Assembly (NCBI RefSeq): GCF_051903075.1
Contig: NZ_CP182422.1
Location: 2,728,001 to 2,792,000 of the forward strand
Direction of reading: 5' to 3'
DNA: 64,000 nt
Source of the DNA: Embleya sp051903075
GTDB taxonomy: Bacteria > Actinomycetota > Actinomycetes > Streptomycetales > Streptomycetaceae
Shown piece by piece: positions 42,559 to 52,175 of the stretch. Position 1 is the stretch's first letter, and each line of letters opens with the position of its first letter. A program made the position numbers and the translations under genes. The notes under the pieces are model-generated. The model worked only from the letters and a program-made list of their open reading frames with translations. It had not been told where the DNA came from and made no database searches.

Positions 42559-44340
42559 TCACCGCCCCGACGTGGCCCATTCCCGGATCTTCCCGATCCG
42601 CGCCTCCAACTGCCCCGCCGATGCCTGGGCCACCGCCGGCCCGCCGCACACCCGCCGCAGCTCGTTGTGGATCTGCCCGTGCGTCTGCCCGGTGCGGTGG
42701 TGCCACGCGGCCACCATCGTGTTGAGCTCCTTGCGCATCGCGGTCATCTGACGATGCGTCACCACCGGGCGCTGGTCGGCCGGTTTCTCCGACAGGTCGG
42801 CCTCGTGGTCCGGCCGGCGTCGGCTCTTGGCCACCTGCTTGGCCTGCCGCGACTGCAACAACATCTGCACCTGGTCGGGTTCGAGCAGCCCGGGCAACCC
42901 CAGGTATTCCTGCTCCTCCTCGCTGCCCACGTGCGCCTGAAGCCCGAACTCCGCACCGTCGAACAACACCCGGTCGAACCGGGCCTCGCTCTCCAGCGCC
43001 TCGAACGCGAACTCCTCCTGCTGTCCCGGCTCGTCCTTCTGCGCGTTGGCCTGGGCGAGGAGGGCGTCCTCCTCGTCGTACATCCCGCCCTCCTTCTTCG
43101 GGCGGTCCAGCACGTGGTCGCGCTCGATCTCCATCTCGTTCGCGTGCTGGAGCAGCGTCGGTACGGAGGGCAGGAACACCGACGCGGTCTCACCACGCCG
43201 GCGGGCCCGAACGAAACGCCCCACGGCCTGCGCGAAGAACAGCGGCGTCGAGATCGTCGTCGCGAACACGCCCACCGACAGCCGAGGCACGTCCACCCCC
43301 TCGGACACCATCCGCACCGCGACCATCCAGCGCTCCTCGGAGGCGGAGAAGTCCTCGATCTTCTTCGACGCGCCGGCGTCGTCGGAGAGCACCAGCGTCG
43401 CGCCCTGACCGGTGATCTCCCGAATCATCCGCGCGTACGCCCGAGCCGACTCGTGGTCGGTGGCGATCACCAGACCACCCGCGTCCGGAATGGCCTTGCG
43501 CACCTCGCCCAACCGCTTGTCGGCGGCCCGCAACACCTGCGGCATCCACGACCCCTGCGGATCCAGCGCGGTACGCCAGGCCTGGCTGATCGCGTCCTTG
43601 GTCATCGGCTCGCCGAGCGACGCCGCGATCTCGTCCCCGGCCTTGGTCCGCCAGCGCAGATCGCCGGAGTAGGACAGGAATATCACCGGCCGCACCACGC
43701 CGTCCGAAAGCGCGTGGCCGTATCCGTAGGTGTAGTCGGCCGACGACCGCCGAATGCCGTCCTTGCCCTCCTCGTACGCAACGAACGGGATCGGGTTGAT
43801 GTCCGATCGAAACGGCGTACCGGTCAACGCGAGCCGCCGGGTGGCCGGCTCGAACGCCTCCATGCACGCCTCGCCCCACGACTTGCTGTCGCCCGCGTGG
43901 TGGATCTCGTCCAGGATCACCAGCGTCTTGCGGTTCTCCACCCGCCGCCGATGCAACATCGGATGCACACCGACACCCGCGTAGGTGACCGCGATGCCGT
44001 GATACTCCCGCGAGACCGGCCCCGAAGAACTCGAATAGTTCGGGTCGATCCGCAGCCCTATCCGCGCGGCGGCCTCGGCCCACTGCTTCTTCAGATGCTC
44101 GGTCGGCGCCACGATGGTGATCTGGTGCACCACATGCGCGTCCAACAACTCGGACGCGATCCGCAACGCGAACGTGGTCTTCCCGGCACCGGGCGTGGCC
44201 ACCGCGAGAAAGTCCCGAGGCTGCCGCTCCAAATACCGATCAAGGGCCCCCTGCTGCCAAGCACGCAACTTGTTCGCCGTACCCCACGAGGCACGGTTCG
44301 GAAAGGCCGGGGACAGATGGGACGCGGCTGCGGTACTCAC
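42559..44340 (-). CDS. DEAD/DEAH-box helicase (ResIII type)
   Basis: A 593-residue superfamily 2 helicase conserved in actinomycetes. Walker A is ATPGAGKTTFAL (about 49-60), motif II is DEIHHAGD (about 145-152), motif III LTGTPF, and motif VI QAVGRFVRARR (about 385). The C-terminal 200 residues are charged and lack a recognised nuclease domain. The length and order match the family often annotated simply as 'DEAD/DEAH box helicase'; its biological role is not established. GTG start at 44340. It stands alone, with a 235-base gap to the small gene upstream. Confidence 0.92.
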   Translation of the reverse strand: MSTAAASHLSPAFPNRASWGTANKLRAWQQGALDRYLERQPRDFLAVATPGAGKTTFALRIASELLDAHVVHQITIVAPTEHLKKQWAEAAARIGLRIDPNYSSSSGPVSREYHGIAVTYAGVGVHPMLHRRRVENRKTLVILDEIHHAGDSKSWGEACMEAFEPATRRLALTGTPFRSDINPIPFVAYEEGKDGIRRSSADYTYGYGHALSDGVVRPVIFLSYSGDLRWRTKAGDEIAASLGEPMTKDAISQAWRTALDPQGSWMPQVLRAADKRLGEVRKAIPDAGGLVIATDHESARAYARMIREITGQGATLVLSDDAGASKKIEDFSASEERWMVAVRMVSEGVDVPRLSVGVFATTISTPLFFAQAVGRFVRARRRGETASVFLPSVPTLLQHANEMEIERDHVLDRPKKEGGMYDEEDALLAQANAQKDEPGQQEEFAFEALESEARFDRVLFDGAEFGLQAHVGSEEEQEYLGLPGLLEPDQVQMLLQSRQAKQVAKSRRRPDHEADLSEKPADQRPVVTHRQMTAMRKELNTMVAAWHHRTGQTHGQIHNELRRVCGGPAVAQASAGQLEARIGKIREWATSGR

Positions 44341-44575
44341 TGCGACGGCTCTGCTCCAGACCGAAAGACAACCAAAGACAAGCGCTCAGGCTACCCGAGC
44401 GCCCCATCGGGGCCCTCCGAACACGACCCCGCGCCCGGGCAAAACCTCTCCGCTCACCCCTGATTCCACCCAAAACCCCAGGCCCTGCGCCCACCCAAAT
44501 CCCATCCACCTCGACGTCCCAGGCGCGTCCCGACAAACCCCCCGCCCTCGGCGGATCGACGTGTCGGCTTCGACG

Positions 44576-44842
44576 TCACTCCACGACGGCGGGGGCGTGT
44601 GCGCCCACGATCCGGCGCGTCTCCTCGCCGGCCAACCGACCATCCAGACCCCAGACCGCCCGGGCCCGGTTCAGCTTCGTGGTCAACGAGGCGACGAGGC
44701 GGCCCTCGGTCCCCGGGTCGACCGCCGCCGCGATCAACTTGGCGTACCTGACGGTGTCCACAAGGGCCGACTTGACCCGCTCGTGCCGAATGTATCGCCG
44801 CTGCGAGCCTGCGGATCTCCGAAATCGCGGTTGCAACGGCAT
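44576..44842 (-). CDS. Small conserved-looking basic protein, unknown function
   Basis: An 88-residue protein, basic at the N-terminus (MPLQPRFRRSAGSQRRYIRH) and helical thereafter (SALVDTVRYAKLIAAAV, LTTKLNRARAVWGLDG). Codon use and third-position GC are typical of neighbouring genes. I do not recognise a family. It lies between the helicase and MFS genes on the same strand, 129 bases downstream of the MFS stop. Confidence 0.65.
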   Translation of the reverse strand: MPLQPRFRRSAGSQRRYIRHERVKSALVDTVRYAKLIAAAVDPGTEGRLVASLTTKLNRARAVWGLDGRLAGEETRRIVGAHAPAVVE

Positions 44843-44971
44843 GAGGCCCCCATCCCCGATGGCGCGCGGTACCGCACGCGCTCGGGACTCAGGGTAGTCG
44901 CCGGAGTCGCTGTCCGTATCCGGAATCTCACCGCCGATCGACGAGCCCGTGACCGGGCCGAGGGCTCTCGG

Positions 44972-46384
44972 TCAGCTTCGGGTGGGGCGGGGGCGGATTC
45001 GCGGGGGCAGGAATGTGCCCGCCAGGGCGAGGATGAGCATGATGGCGAAGATCAGGGCGAAGACGCCGCCGTCCTTGCCGGAACCCTCGTGGAGGGCGGC
45101 GAAGACGGCGTTGGAGATGCCGATCATGACGATCGTGCCGAGGGAGTCGGCGACCTGGAGGGAGGAGGAGTTGGTGCCGGATTCCTCCGGAGTGGACAGG
45201 TCGAGGGTCAGGACGCTCAGCGAGGAGACGGCGAGGCCCATGCCGATGCCGCCGAAGAACCACCCCGCGGTGACGGTGTAGGGGGTCATGCCCGGCAGCA
45301 ACGCCAGCAGCGCTCCGGCGATCGCGAGCGCCACGAACAGGAAGCCGACACGGACCAGCACGGGGCGGCGCTCGTGGGACGAACGGCCCTGGTACCAGGA
45401 TCCGATCGCCCAGGACAGCGCCCCCACCGTCAGGGTCAGGCCCGCCTCGGTCGGGGACAGCCCGTGTTCGCTGATCAGCATCAGCGGGACGAACGACTCG
45501 ACCGTGAAGAACGCGCCCGCGAGCACGCCCCGGGACAGGATCACCGTCGGCAAGCCGCGTACCGCGCGCATCGTGCCCGTCGGCAGCAGCCGGGGCACCG
45601 TCACGGCCATCAGCACGGTCCCCGCGACCAGGAGCGGTATGCCGACCACGTCCAGGTCCTGGCCGCCGTACTCCAGCATGCCCGCGCCCAGCGCGGCGCC
45701 GGCCGCCGCGCCGATGCGGCGTCGATCCATCCGTACGTCCGAGGCCGACTCGCCCGCCATCCGCTCCAGTTGCGGCAGCATCATCACGATCGGCAACACC
45801 ACGAGCACCGGGATCGCCAGGAACACCCAGCGCCAGCCGAGGTGATCGGTGACCAGGCCGGAAACCGGCGGCCCGACGATCGAGGGCAGCACCCACGCCG
45901 CCGAGAAGGCCGAGAACACGCGTGGGCGCAGCGTGGACGGGTACGCCTTGCCGACCACCACGTACAGGGACACGATCACCAGGCCGCCGCCGAGGCCCTG
46001 GACGGCCCGGCCGACGATGAAGGGCCACATCGACTGCGCGGTGCCGGAGAGTACGAGGCCCGCGGCGAACGCCCCGATCCCGCCGAACAGCGGCAGCCGC
46101 GGTCCACGCGCGTCACACCACTCGCCGGAGACGACCATGGCGAGCAGGCTGGTGGTGAAGAAGCTCGAGAACGCCAGCGCATACAGCTGCACGCCGTCCA
46201 GTTCCCGAACCGCCACCGGCATCGCGGTACCCACGGCCATCGCCTCGAAGGCGATCAACAGGACGACCGACACGATCCCGAGCGTCAAATGCCGATAGGG
46301 CCGGGTCAGCACCCCCGGCTCCCGCCCCTCGGATCCTGCGGCGCCACGTCGTGCGGCGGACTTCGACTCCCCTACGGCTGTCAC
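44972..46384 (-). CDS. MFS transporter (DHA2-like multidrug exporter type)
   Basis: A 470-residue permease with probably 12-14 helices. VSGEWCDARGPRLPLFGGI (about 85-103) is the A-motif loop, GRAVQGLGGGLVIVSLYVVV lies in helix 4, and SAAWVLPSIVGPPVSGLV is motif C, which marks antiporters that export drugs. The substrate is unknown. GTG start at 46384. The 394-base gap upstream to the molybdenum hydroxylase genes holds no evident gene. Confidence 0.92.
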   Translation of the reverse strand: MTAVGESKSAARRGAAGSEGREPGVLTRPYRHLTLGIVSVVLLIAFEAMAVGTAMPVAVRELDGVQLYALAFSSFFTTSLLAMVVSGEWCDARGPRLPLFGGIGAFAAGLVLSGTAQSMWPFIVGRAVQGLGGGLVIVSLYVVVGKAYPSTLRPRVFSAFSAAWVLPSIVGPPVSGLVTDHLGWRWVFLAIPVLVVLPIVMMLPQLERMAGESASDVRMDRRRIGAAAGAALGAGMLEYGGQDLDVVGIPLLVAGTVLMAVTVPRLLPTGTMRAVRGLPTVILSRGVLAGAFFTVESFVPLMLISEHGLSPTEAGLTLTVGALSWAIGSWYQGRSSHERRPVLVRVGFLFVALAIAGALLALLPGMTPYTVTAGWFFGGIGMGLAVSSLSVLTLDLSTPEESGTNSSSLQVADSLGTIVMIGISNAVFAALHEGSGKDGGVFALIFAIMLILALAGTFLPPRIRPRPTRS

Positions 46385-46778
46385 CGAGACAGCCTAGGCC
46401 CTGTCATATCAACCGACTTATCAATGCAATCACCCCACCTTCTCAACGACCACACCCAAGGCGGGCCACATCCCTTCGCACACGGGAACGGCGACCGGCC
46501 ACGGCGAGGGCCACATCCTCACGACGGCGCGGGACGTCGGGCCCGAGCCGGGGCGGACGCGGCCGGCGGCACGGACGCGGCGGGGCGAGGCCCGCCGGGT
46601 GTGGCGGGTTCGGGGCTCGGTGGGGTGAGGCGGCTCACGGGTCCGAGCGTCTTCGCGCCTGGAAGCGCCGGGTGGGCGGCACCCGGGTGCGTTCCGTCAT
46701 GTAGCGCCCCGGATGGGCGCGCGTAACGCACCGGGAGGCGCGGTCTGCGTCTGCCCGAGGCGGGGCCGGCGGGCGGCG
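46385..46778. other. Intergenic gap, nothing assigned
   Basis: Between the MFS start and the stop of the molybdenum hydroxylase large subunit. About the first 55 bases are relatively AT-rich and could hold the MFS promoter. I see no convincing ORF, hairpin or repeat in the rest. Confidence 0.5.
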
Positions 46779-48950
46779 TCAGTCCACCACTACGTCTCTT
46801 GGGCGCATGGGGAGGCGGGGGAGTTCCAGGCCTGTGGCGTTGCGGACGGCTGCGGCCAGGGCGGCCGGGACCGGGACGATCGCGGCGTCGCCGAGGCCCT
46901 TCGCGCCGAAGGGGGCGCCCGGTTGGGGCTCCTCGATCCACGCGGCGACCCGCACCGGCGGTACATCCCACGGCCCGGGCGGCGCCCACACCGCGTCGGC
47001 GTCCTCCGTCAGCGCCAGCCCCACCCCCATCGCCACCGAACTCTCCACCCGCACCCGGGCCTGCGCCGGATCCAGCACCCGCCCCGCGTCGTAGGCCCCC
47101 GTCACATCCACCACGCGGATCGTGCCCAGCTCCGGATCCAGGTCCACCACCACCCGACACGCCGAAAACGCCACCGCCGGGTACGCGTTGCCCTGCCCCG
47201 CGTCGTCCAACGGCTCCGTGCTCGGCGCCCGACACGCGCCCGCCGTGGTCACCGTCGCCGTGTCCTCGTACATCACATCCACCGGCAGGTCGATCAGCCC
47301 GTCGTAGGACCGGATCCGCCCGTCGCGCACGTCCAGCAACCGCGCCGTCATCCCGTACCGCGCCGCCACCGGCGCCAACAACCGCTCCCGGATCTCCCGC
47401 GCCGCCTGCTCCACCGCCCCCGCGGTCAGCCACGTATGCCGCCCCACCCCCGGCGCCCCCGCCGTCGGCAGCGCGGTCCCGGCCTGGAGCACGATCGCGT
47501 CCCGCACCCCCAGCACCTCGTCGACGATCTGCCGCGCCAGGGTCACGAAGCCCTGCCCGACCTCGACCGCCGCGCACGTCACCGTCACCACCCCGCCGTC
47601 GAGCCGCACCGTCGCCGTCGACGACTCGTCGGCCCCCTCGATCCCGAGCAGCGGCATCAGCCCGACCGCGTACCCCGTCCCGCGCAACGTCCCCGGCGCG
47701 GGCGCCACCGCCGGCGGCGCCGCCTCCGCCACCGCCCGCAACGCCACCCCCACCGGCACCGGCCCGTCCAGCACCTGACCCGTCGTCAACATCGTCCCGG
47801 TACTCAGCGCGTTGCGCAGCCGCAGTTCCACCGGGTCCATCCCCAGCGCGTCCGCCAGCTTGTCCATCTGCGCCTCGTGCGCGAAGCACACCTGCACCGC
47901 GCCCGGCCCCCGCATCGCCCCGGCCGGCGCGTTGTTGGTCCGCACCGCCCACGCGTCCACCGCCGCGTACGGCACCATGTACGGCCCCGCCGCACACCCG
48001 ATCAACCGCCCGACGACCTCCGCCGACACCCCGGCGTACGCACCGCCGTCCAGGATGATCTGCGCCTCCACCGCGAGCAGCCGGCCGTCCCGGTCCGCCC
48101 GATGCGTGTACTTCATCCGCGCCGCGTGCCGATGCCCGCCCGCGCGCAGCGACTCGTCCCGATCGAGCACCGCCTTGACCGGCCGCCCCGTGCGCAGCGC
48201 CAACAGCCCCACCACGGCGGTCAGTCCGACGTCCTCGCGACTGCCCCCGGAGCCGCCCGCGCCGGTGGGCATCAACCGGACCATCCCGGCCGGCAGCCCC
48301 AGACACTCGGCCACCTGATCGCGGTCCGCGTGCGGATACGGCGTGGCCACGTGCAACTCGACCCCGCCGTCGGGCGAGGGCAGCGCAAGCGCGGCGTCCG
48401 TGGCCGGATTGGCCTGATACTGCGCCGGCACCTCGTACAGCCCCTCGACCACCACCTCCTCCACGGGCGTACCGTCCCGACGCACCCTGACCGGCCGCCC
48501 GTGCCGCAACGCGATGTGCCGCAGCACATTCCCGTCCGGATGCAACGGCGGCCCGGCGAAAGCGTGTTCGGGGTCGACGGCCGGCTCCAGCGGCTGGTAC
48601 GACACCAGCACCGCCGCGGCGCCGGCCTGCGCCGCCTGCAACGTCTCCGCCGCCACCGCCGCGACCGCCTCCCCGGCGAACCGCACCACACCGTCGGCCA
48701 GGACCGGCCGATCCGCCACGATCGCCCCGTGGCACGCCCCGGCGGGCAGGTCGGCGGCGGTGACCACACCGCGCACCCCCGGCACCGCGTAGGCCGCCCC
48801 GGCGTCGATGCCCAGGATCCGCGCGTGCCGATGCGGCGAGCGCACCAGCACGCACCACAGCAGGCCCGGCGCCCACAGGTCGCCGGTGTACGAGAACCGC
48901 CCCCGGGCCTTCGCGTCGCCGTCGGGGCGCGGCGCGGATTCGCCGATCAC
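46779..48950 (-). CDS. Molybdenum hydroxylase large subunit (xanthine dehydrogenase family)
   Basis: A 723-residue molybdopterin-binding subunit, somewhat short for the family (about 760-780). GDAKARGRFSYTGDLWAPGL begins the a/b hammerhead, and PAGAMRGPGAVQVCFAHEAQ keeps the AMR motif. Two active-site stretches deviate. The usual GGFGG(K/R)E block reads GGSGGSRED (near residue 238), and the catalytic Glu of the C-terminal GxGE motif is Asp in GAKGLGDAA (near 692). The enzyme may be altered in substrate or rate, or inactive. It is last in a three-gene operon with FeS and FAD subunits, 13 bases after the FeS gene stop. GTG start at 48950. Confidence 0.88.
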   Translation of the reverse strand: MIGESAPRPDGDAKARGRFSYTGDLWAPGLLWCVLVRSPHRHARILGIDAGAAYAVPGVRGVVTAADLPAGACHGAIVADRPVLADGVVRFAGEAVAAVAAETLQAAQAGAAAVLVSYQPLEPAVDPEHAFAGPPLHPDGNVLRHIALRHGRPVRVRRDGTPVEEVVVEGLYEVPAQYQANPATDAALALPSPDGGVELHVATPYPHADRDQVAECLGLPAGMVRLMPTGAGGSGGSREDVGLTAVVGLLALRTGRPVKAVLDRDESLRAGGHRHAARMKYTHRADRDGRLLAVEAQIILDGGAYAGVSAEVVGRLIGCAAGPYMVPYAAVDAWAVRTNNAPAGAMRGPGAVQVCFAHEAQMDKLADALGMDPVELRLRNALSTGTMLTTGQVLDGPVPVGVALRAVAEAAPPAVAPAPGTLRGTGYAVGLMPLLGIEGADESSTATVRLDGGVVTVTCAAVEVGQGFVTLARQIVDEVLGVRDAIVLQAGTALPTAGAPGVGRHTWLTAGAVEQAAREIRERLLAPVAARYGMTARLLDVRDGRIRSYDGLIDLPVDVMYEDTATVTTAGACRAPSTEPLDDAGQGNAYPAVAFSACRVVVDLDPELGTIRVVDVTGAYDAGRVLDPAQARVRVESSVAMGVGLALTEDADAVWAPPGPWDVPPVRVAAWIEEPQPGAPFGAKGLGDAAIVPVPAALAAAVRNATGLELPRLPMRPRDVVVD

Positions 48951-48963
48951 CGGGTCCGCCCGC

Positions 48964-49545
48964 TCACTGGGCGCCGCCGGACGTCGGCGGCGCGATCACG
49001 TTGAACATCATCGTCGAGTGGGTCTCCCGCGGTACCCGCCGGCGCGCCGCGATCCGCACCGCGTCCACCATCGGATGCGGCCCCGCACACCGACACGGGT
49101 GCCCGTCGAGCGCCCGCCGGATCTCCACGTCGCTCGGCTCGGCCACCCGGGCCAGCAGCGCGCACACCGACGCGACCACGCCCGGCACGCAGAACCCGCA
49201 CTGCACCGCGCCGGCCTCGATCAGCGCGCGCTGTACGTCGGCGGTCTCCGGGTCGTTGTCCAGGTCCTCGATGGTGCGGACCTCACGATCGCCCAGCGTG
49301 GCCGCGGCGATCAGGCACGCGGCCACCGCGACCCCGTCCAACTGCACGGTGCAGGTGCCGCACACGCCCTGCCCGCAGCCGTCCTTGGCGCCGGGCAGGC
49401 CGAGCCGCTCGCGCAGCACGTACAGCAGGTTCTCGCCGATCCAGGCGTTCTCGATCAGCCGGGCCTCGCCGTTGACCCGCAGCACGTACGACGTCGTCGG
49501 GGTCGTGTCGCCCCCGAGGACGTCCCCGAATCCGGGCCCGCTCAT
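48964..49545 (-). CDS. Molybdenum hydroxylase [2Fe-2S] subunit
   Basis: A 193-residue electron-transfer subunit with both clusters. The plant-type ferredoxin cluster is CGQGVCGTCTVQLDG (about 56-70), with its fourth Cys in VAACLIA. The second cluster domain shows CGFCVPGVVASV (about 114-125) and C-terminal HPCRCAGPHPMVDA (about 148-161). The ATG overlaps the stop of the FAD-subunit gene (ATGA), so expression is coupled. A short N-terminal extension (about 18 residues) precedes the ferredoxin fold. Confidence 0.95.
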   Translation of the reverse strand: MSGPGFGDVLGGDTTPTTSYVLRVNGEARLIENAWIGENLLYVLRERLGLPGAKDGCGQGVCGTCTVQLDGVAVAACLIAAATLGDREVRTIEDLDNDPETADVQRALIEAGAVQCGFCVPGVVASVCALLARVAEPSDVEIRRALDGHPCRCAGPHPMVDAVRIAARRRVPRETHSTMMFNVIAPPTSGGAQ

Positions 49546-50393
49546 CCGCCGAACGCCCGTTGTACCGCGCGCCGCGCGCACACCGCGACCACGTGCCGCA
49601 GATGCGCCCGGGCGGCCCGCTGCTCGGCCTCGGGGCGCACCTCGTCGGCGACGAGCCGGCCGAAGTCGGCCGCGTCGCGCACGTCCGAAAGCCGCCCGGT
49701 ACGCGCGTCCATCCGCCCCGCCAACCACCGCTCGGCCTCGAACGCGCGCACCGGCCCGGGGTGCGCCCCGCCGACCGCGCAGCGCACGTCGCCGACCACG
49801 GGCCCGGCCACCAGGGCCAGGGTGAGATACCGGCCCGCGCCCACCGGCGCCTTGACGAACTCCTGTACCCCGCGCAGCAGCGGCACCCGCACGCCGGTGA
49901 TCAACTCCCCCGGTCGCAACAGCTGTTCGGCGATCGGACCGGACCGGGGTTCGAGCAGGTGCGGTGCGACCTCGCGCACCCCGCCGGGCGAACGGCACGA
50001 CACGGTGGCCTCCAGGGCCGCGAGTACGGGCAGCGAGTCGGCGGGCCGGCCGCTCGCGAGGATGTTGCCGCCGAGCGTGCCCATCGCGCGGACCTGCGCG
50101 GTGCCCACCTCGTTGGCGGCGGCGGCCAGCGCCGGGACGAGCGCCGCCAGGTCCGCGTCCGCGAGCCGGGCCCAGGTGAGCCCGGCGCCGAGCATGGCGA
50201 AGCCGTCCTCGTAACCCCATCGCCGCAGGTCGGCGACCTTCGCCAGGCCCACCAGGGCCGACGGTCGCACCAGTTCGGCGTTGACACGGGGCATGAGGTC
50301 GGTCCCCCCGGCCACCGGCAGTGCCCGGGGATCGCGCGCGAGGGCGTCCACCGCCTCGTCGAGCGACAACGGCATCAAGATCGTCGCGTCCAC
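49542..50393 (-). CDS. Molybdenum hydroxylase FAD subunit
   Basis: A 283-residue FAD-binding protein of the CO dehydrogenase medium-subunit type. FAD motifs are LPVAGGTDLMPRVNAEL (about 25-41) and GTLGGNILASGRPADSLP (about 106-123). It passes electrons from the FeS subunit to NAD or another acceptor. It is the first gene of the operon; a GTG at 50405 is an alternative start, four codons upstream of the chosen GTG at 50393. The substrate of the complex is not known; purine, aldehyde or heterocycle oxidation are all possible. Confidence 0.93.
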   Translation of the reverse strand: MDATILMPLSLDEAVDALARDPRALPVAGGTDLMPRVNAELVRPSALVGLAKVADLRRWGYEDGFAMLGAGLTWARLADADLAALVPALAAAANEVGTAQVRAMGTLGGNILASGRPADSLPVLAALEATVSCRSPGGVREVAPHLLEPRSGPIAEQLLRPGELITGVRVPLLRGVQEFVKAPVGAGRYLTLALVAGPVVGDVRCAVGGAHPGPVRAFEAERWLAGRMDARTGRLSDVRDAADFGRLVADEVRPEAEQRAARAHLRHVVAVCARRAVQRAFGG

Positions 50394-50637
50394 AGCGCCG
50401 CCCACCCTATTGCCACGCGGCCACCGAACGAGCGGACCCGGCCGAGATTTGAGCCAACCCGAAACCCCACCCGGCGAACCGGGCCCCGGAACCAAAACAC
50501 AACGGGTGAAAAGCGCGTCGAATCCCGCCCCGACCGGCACCACCCGCACCCACCCGAACCACAACGCAACGCAAGAGGCGCCGACCGAATCGGCCGACGC
50601 CCCACGCACACCTCAGCGACTGCTGCTGCCGCGACCG

Positions 50638-50952
50638 CTACTGCTTGCCGCCGCTCTTGCCACCGCTCTTGTCCTTGTCACCCGACCCGCCCGCAGGCAT
50701 GGTCTCGTAGATCTCCTTGCACATCGGGCAGACCGGGTACTTCTTCGGGTCGCGACCCGGTACCCAGACCTTCCCGCAAAGAGCGATGACCGGGCTCCCG
50801 GACATCGCGCTTTCCATGATCTTGTCGCGCTGGACGTAGTGCGCGAAGCGTTCGTGGTCACCGTCGCCGTGGGAGAGCTTCGGCGTCTCCTCGATCAGCG
50901 TGCCGGTGCCCGTCCCGTGCTCCGGCTCCGGGAAGCTCTGGGGAGTGGTCAT
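50638..50952 (-). CDS. DUF3039 protein
   Basis: A 104-residue actinobacterial protein. The conserved core contains HYVQRDKIMESAMSGSPVIA, then a metal-binding pair CGKVWVP ... YPVCPMCKEIYE (Cys at about 59, 73 and 76). The C-terminal tail is Gly/Lys/Ser-rich. Function unknown; the zinc-ribbon-like cysteines suggest metal binding. It stands alone between the molybdenum hydroxylase operon and algH. Confidence 0.9.
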   Translation of the reverse strand: MTTPQSFPEPEHGTGTGTLIEETPKLSHGDGDHERFAHYVQRDKIMESAMSGSPVIALCGKVWVPGRDPKKYPVCPMCKEIYETMPAGGSGDKDKSGGKSGGKQ

Positions 50953-51074
50953 ACCCACCAGGATAGCCAGACGCCGACCGCATCGATCAGCGCGTGCGCG
51001 CGAGCGCCGAGCGCACCCGCGACCCACCGTCGGCCACGCTCCCGACCACCCCTCCGGCCGCCCCCACAACCGCG

Positions 51075-51641
51075 CTAATTCAGCGTCGGATCCTCCGGGT
51101 ACGTGGCGACCATCGCCAACTCGCCCACCTGCCGCCGCAGTACCGCCCGCCACAACCGATCCGGCGTCGGCGTGAAGGCGTCGCCCGGCTCGGAGTCGAC
51201 CACGTACCACGCGCCCGACCGCAGCTCGGTCTCCAACTGCCCGGGACCCCACCCCGCGTAGCCCGCGAAGACCCGCATCGACCCGAAGTCGGCGGCCACC
51301 AGCTCCGGCGGCACGTCCAGGTCCACCAGCCCGAGACCGCCGTGCACCCGACGCCACCCCAGCGGCTCCGCGCCGCCCGGCACAGAGGCGATGGCCAGCG
51401 CCGAGTCCATCGCGACCGGCCCGCCCTGGAACACCACGGACGGCTCGCTGACGATCTTGGACCACGGCACGAGCACGTCGTCGACGTCCACCGGGCTGGG
51501 TCGGTTGATCACCACGCCGAGAGTGCCGTCCTCGTCGTGCTCCAGGAGGAAGACCACACACCGGTCGAAGTTCGGATCGGCCAGCGCGGGCGTGGCCACG
51601 AGCAGGCGTCCGGTGAGCGATACCTCGGTCATAGGGCTCAT
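51075..51641 (-). CDS. YqgE/AlgH family protein
   Basis: A 188-residue protein of the UPF0301 family. Signatures are LTGRLLVATPALADPNFDRC (about 9-28), GVVINRPSPVDVDDVL (about 42-57) and FAGYAGWGPGQLETEL (about 126-141). The family is widespread and its biochemical role is unsettled. Its start overlaps the stop of the upstream vanZ-like gene by ATGA, so the two form a coupled pair. Confidence 0.95.
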   Translation of the reverse strand: MSPMTEVSLTGRLLVATPALADPNFDRCVVFLLEHDEDGTLGVVINRPSPVDVDDVLVPWSKIVSEPSVVFQGGPVAMDSALAIASVPGGAEPLGWRRVHGGLGLVDLDVPPELVAADFGSMRVFAGYAGWGPGQLETELRSGAWYVVDSEPGDAFTPTPDRLWRAVLRRQVGELAMVATYPEDPTLN

Positions 51642-52024
51642 GATCCCGCAACCGCCGCGTCAGGGTGCGCCGCCCGGCGAGGAAGTCGGCCGGCGAGGGC
51701 GAGTCCGGCGCCGATCCCGCACACGTCCGCGAGCACGTCGAACGGGTCACCGCTGCGGTGCGGCAGCAGGAAGTGCTGGACCAGCTCGCTCTCCACCGCG
51801 TGCCCCACGAGCAGCGCGCCGAGCGGCAGCGCACCGATTCCGACACGCCGACCCGTCCAGGCAATGGCGGCGAAGGAGAGAAAATGCACGATCTTGTCAC
51901 GATGTGGAACGAACGGCGCCGGGTCACCCGGACTGCCGGGATTGAACAGGAGGTAGAGATTCACCAGCACCGCCACCGCGAACGCGCAGTACGCGAGCCT
52001 GCCACCCCTCGTTCCCCCGGCCAT
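51638..52024 (-). CDS. VanZ-family membrane protein
   Basis: A 128-residue protein with about three to four helices. LLFNPGSPGDPAPFVPHRDKI (first part of the loop after helix 1), KIVHFLSFAAIAW (about 44-56) and DPFDVLADVCGIGAGLALAG (about 93-112) are the VanZ family marks. VanZ was named from teicoplanin resistance, but most members have unknown envelope functions. It is divergent from murA with 151 bases between the start codons. Confidence 0.88.
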   Translation of the reverse strand: MAGGTRGGRLAYCAFAVAVLVNLYLLFNPGSPGDPAPFVPHRDKIVHFLSFAAIAWTGRRVGIGALPLGALLVGHAVESELVQHFLLPHRSGDPFDVLADVCGIGAGLALAGRLPRRAAHPDAAVAGS

Positions 52025-52175
52025 CCCCGCTCCTCGTCCACGGGCCCAAAGACCCTTTTCCCCGGGCCCTTCGGCACCCCAACCCGCCACGGGACCGACG
52101 CGGATCCGACTACCGTGTAGCGCTGTCGGCCCATCTTCCCTGTCGGTTCCGGCACCCACAGAAGTGCGAGGATTC

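Noticed and set aside
42070..44463. Plus-strand open frame of 797 codons across the minisatellite and helicase
   Set aside because: Its first part is repeat-encoded Ala/Arg/Gly and the rest is antisense to a clear helicase.
44114..46726. Plus-strand frame of 870 codons opposite the MFS gene
   Set aside because: Shadow of the MFS permease; His/Arg/Gln-rich without domains.
48964..50220. A single 418-codon frame spanning the FeS subunit and part of the FAD gene
   Set aside because: Its upstream part is a shadow of the FAD-subunit gene; the real FeS subunit starts at the ATG at 49545.
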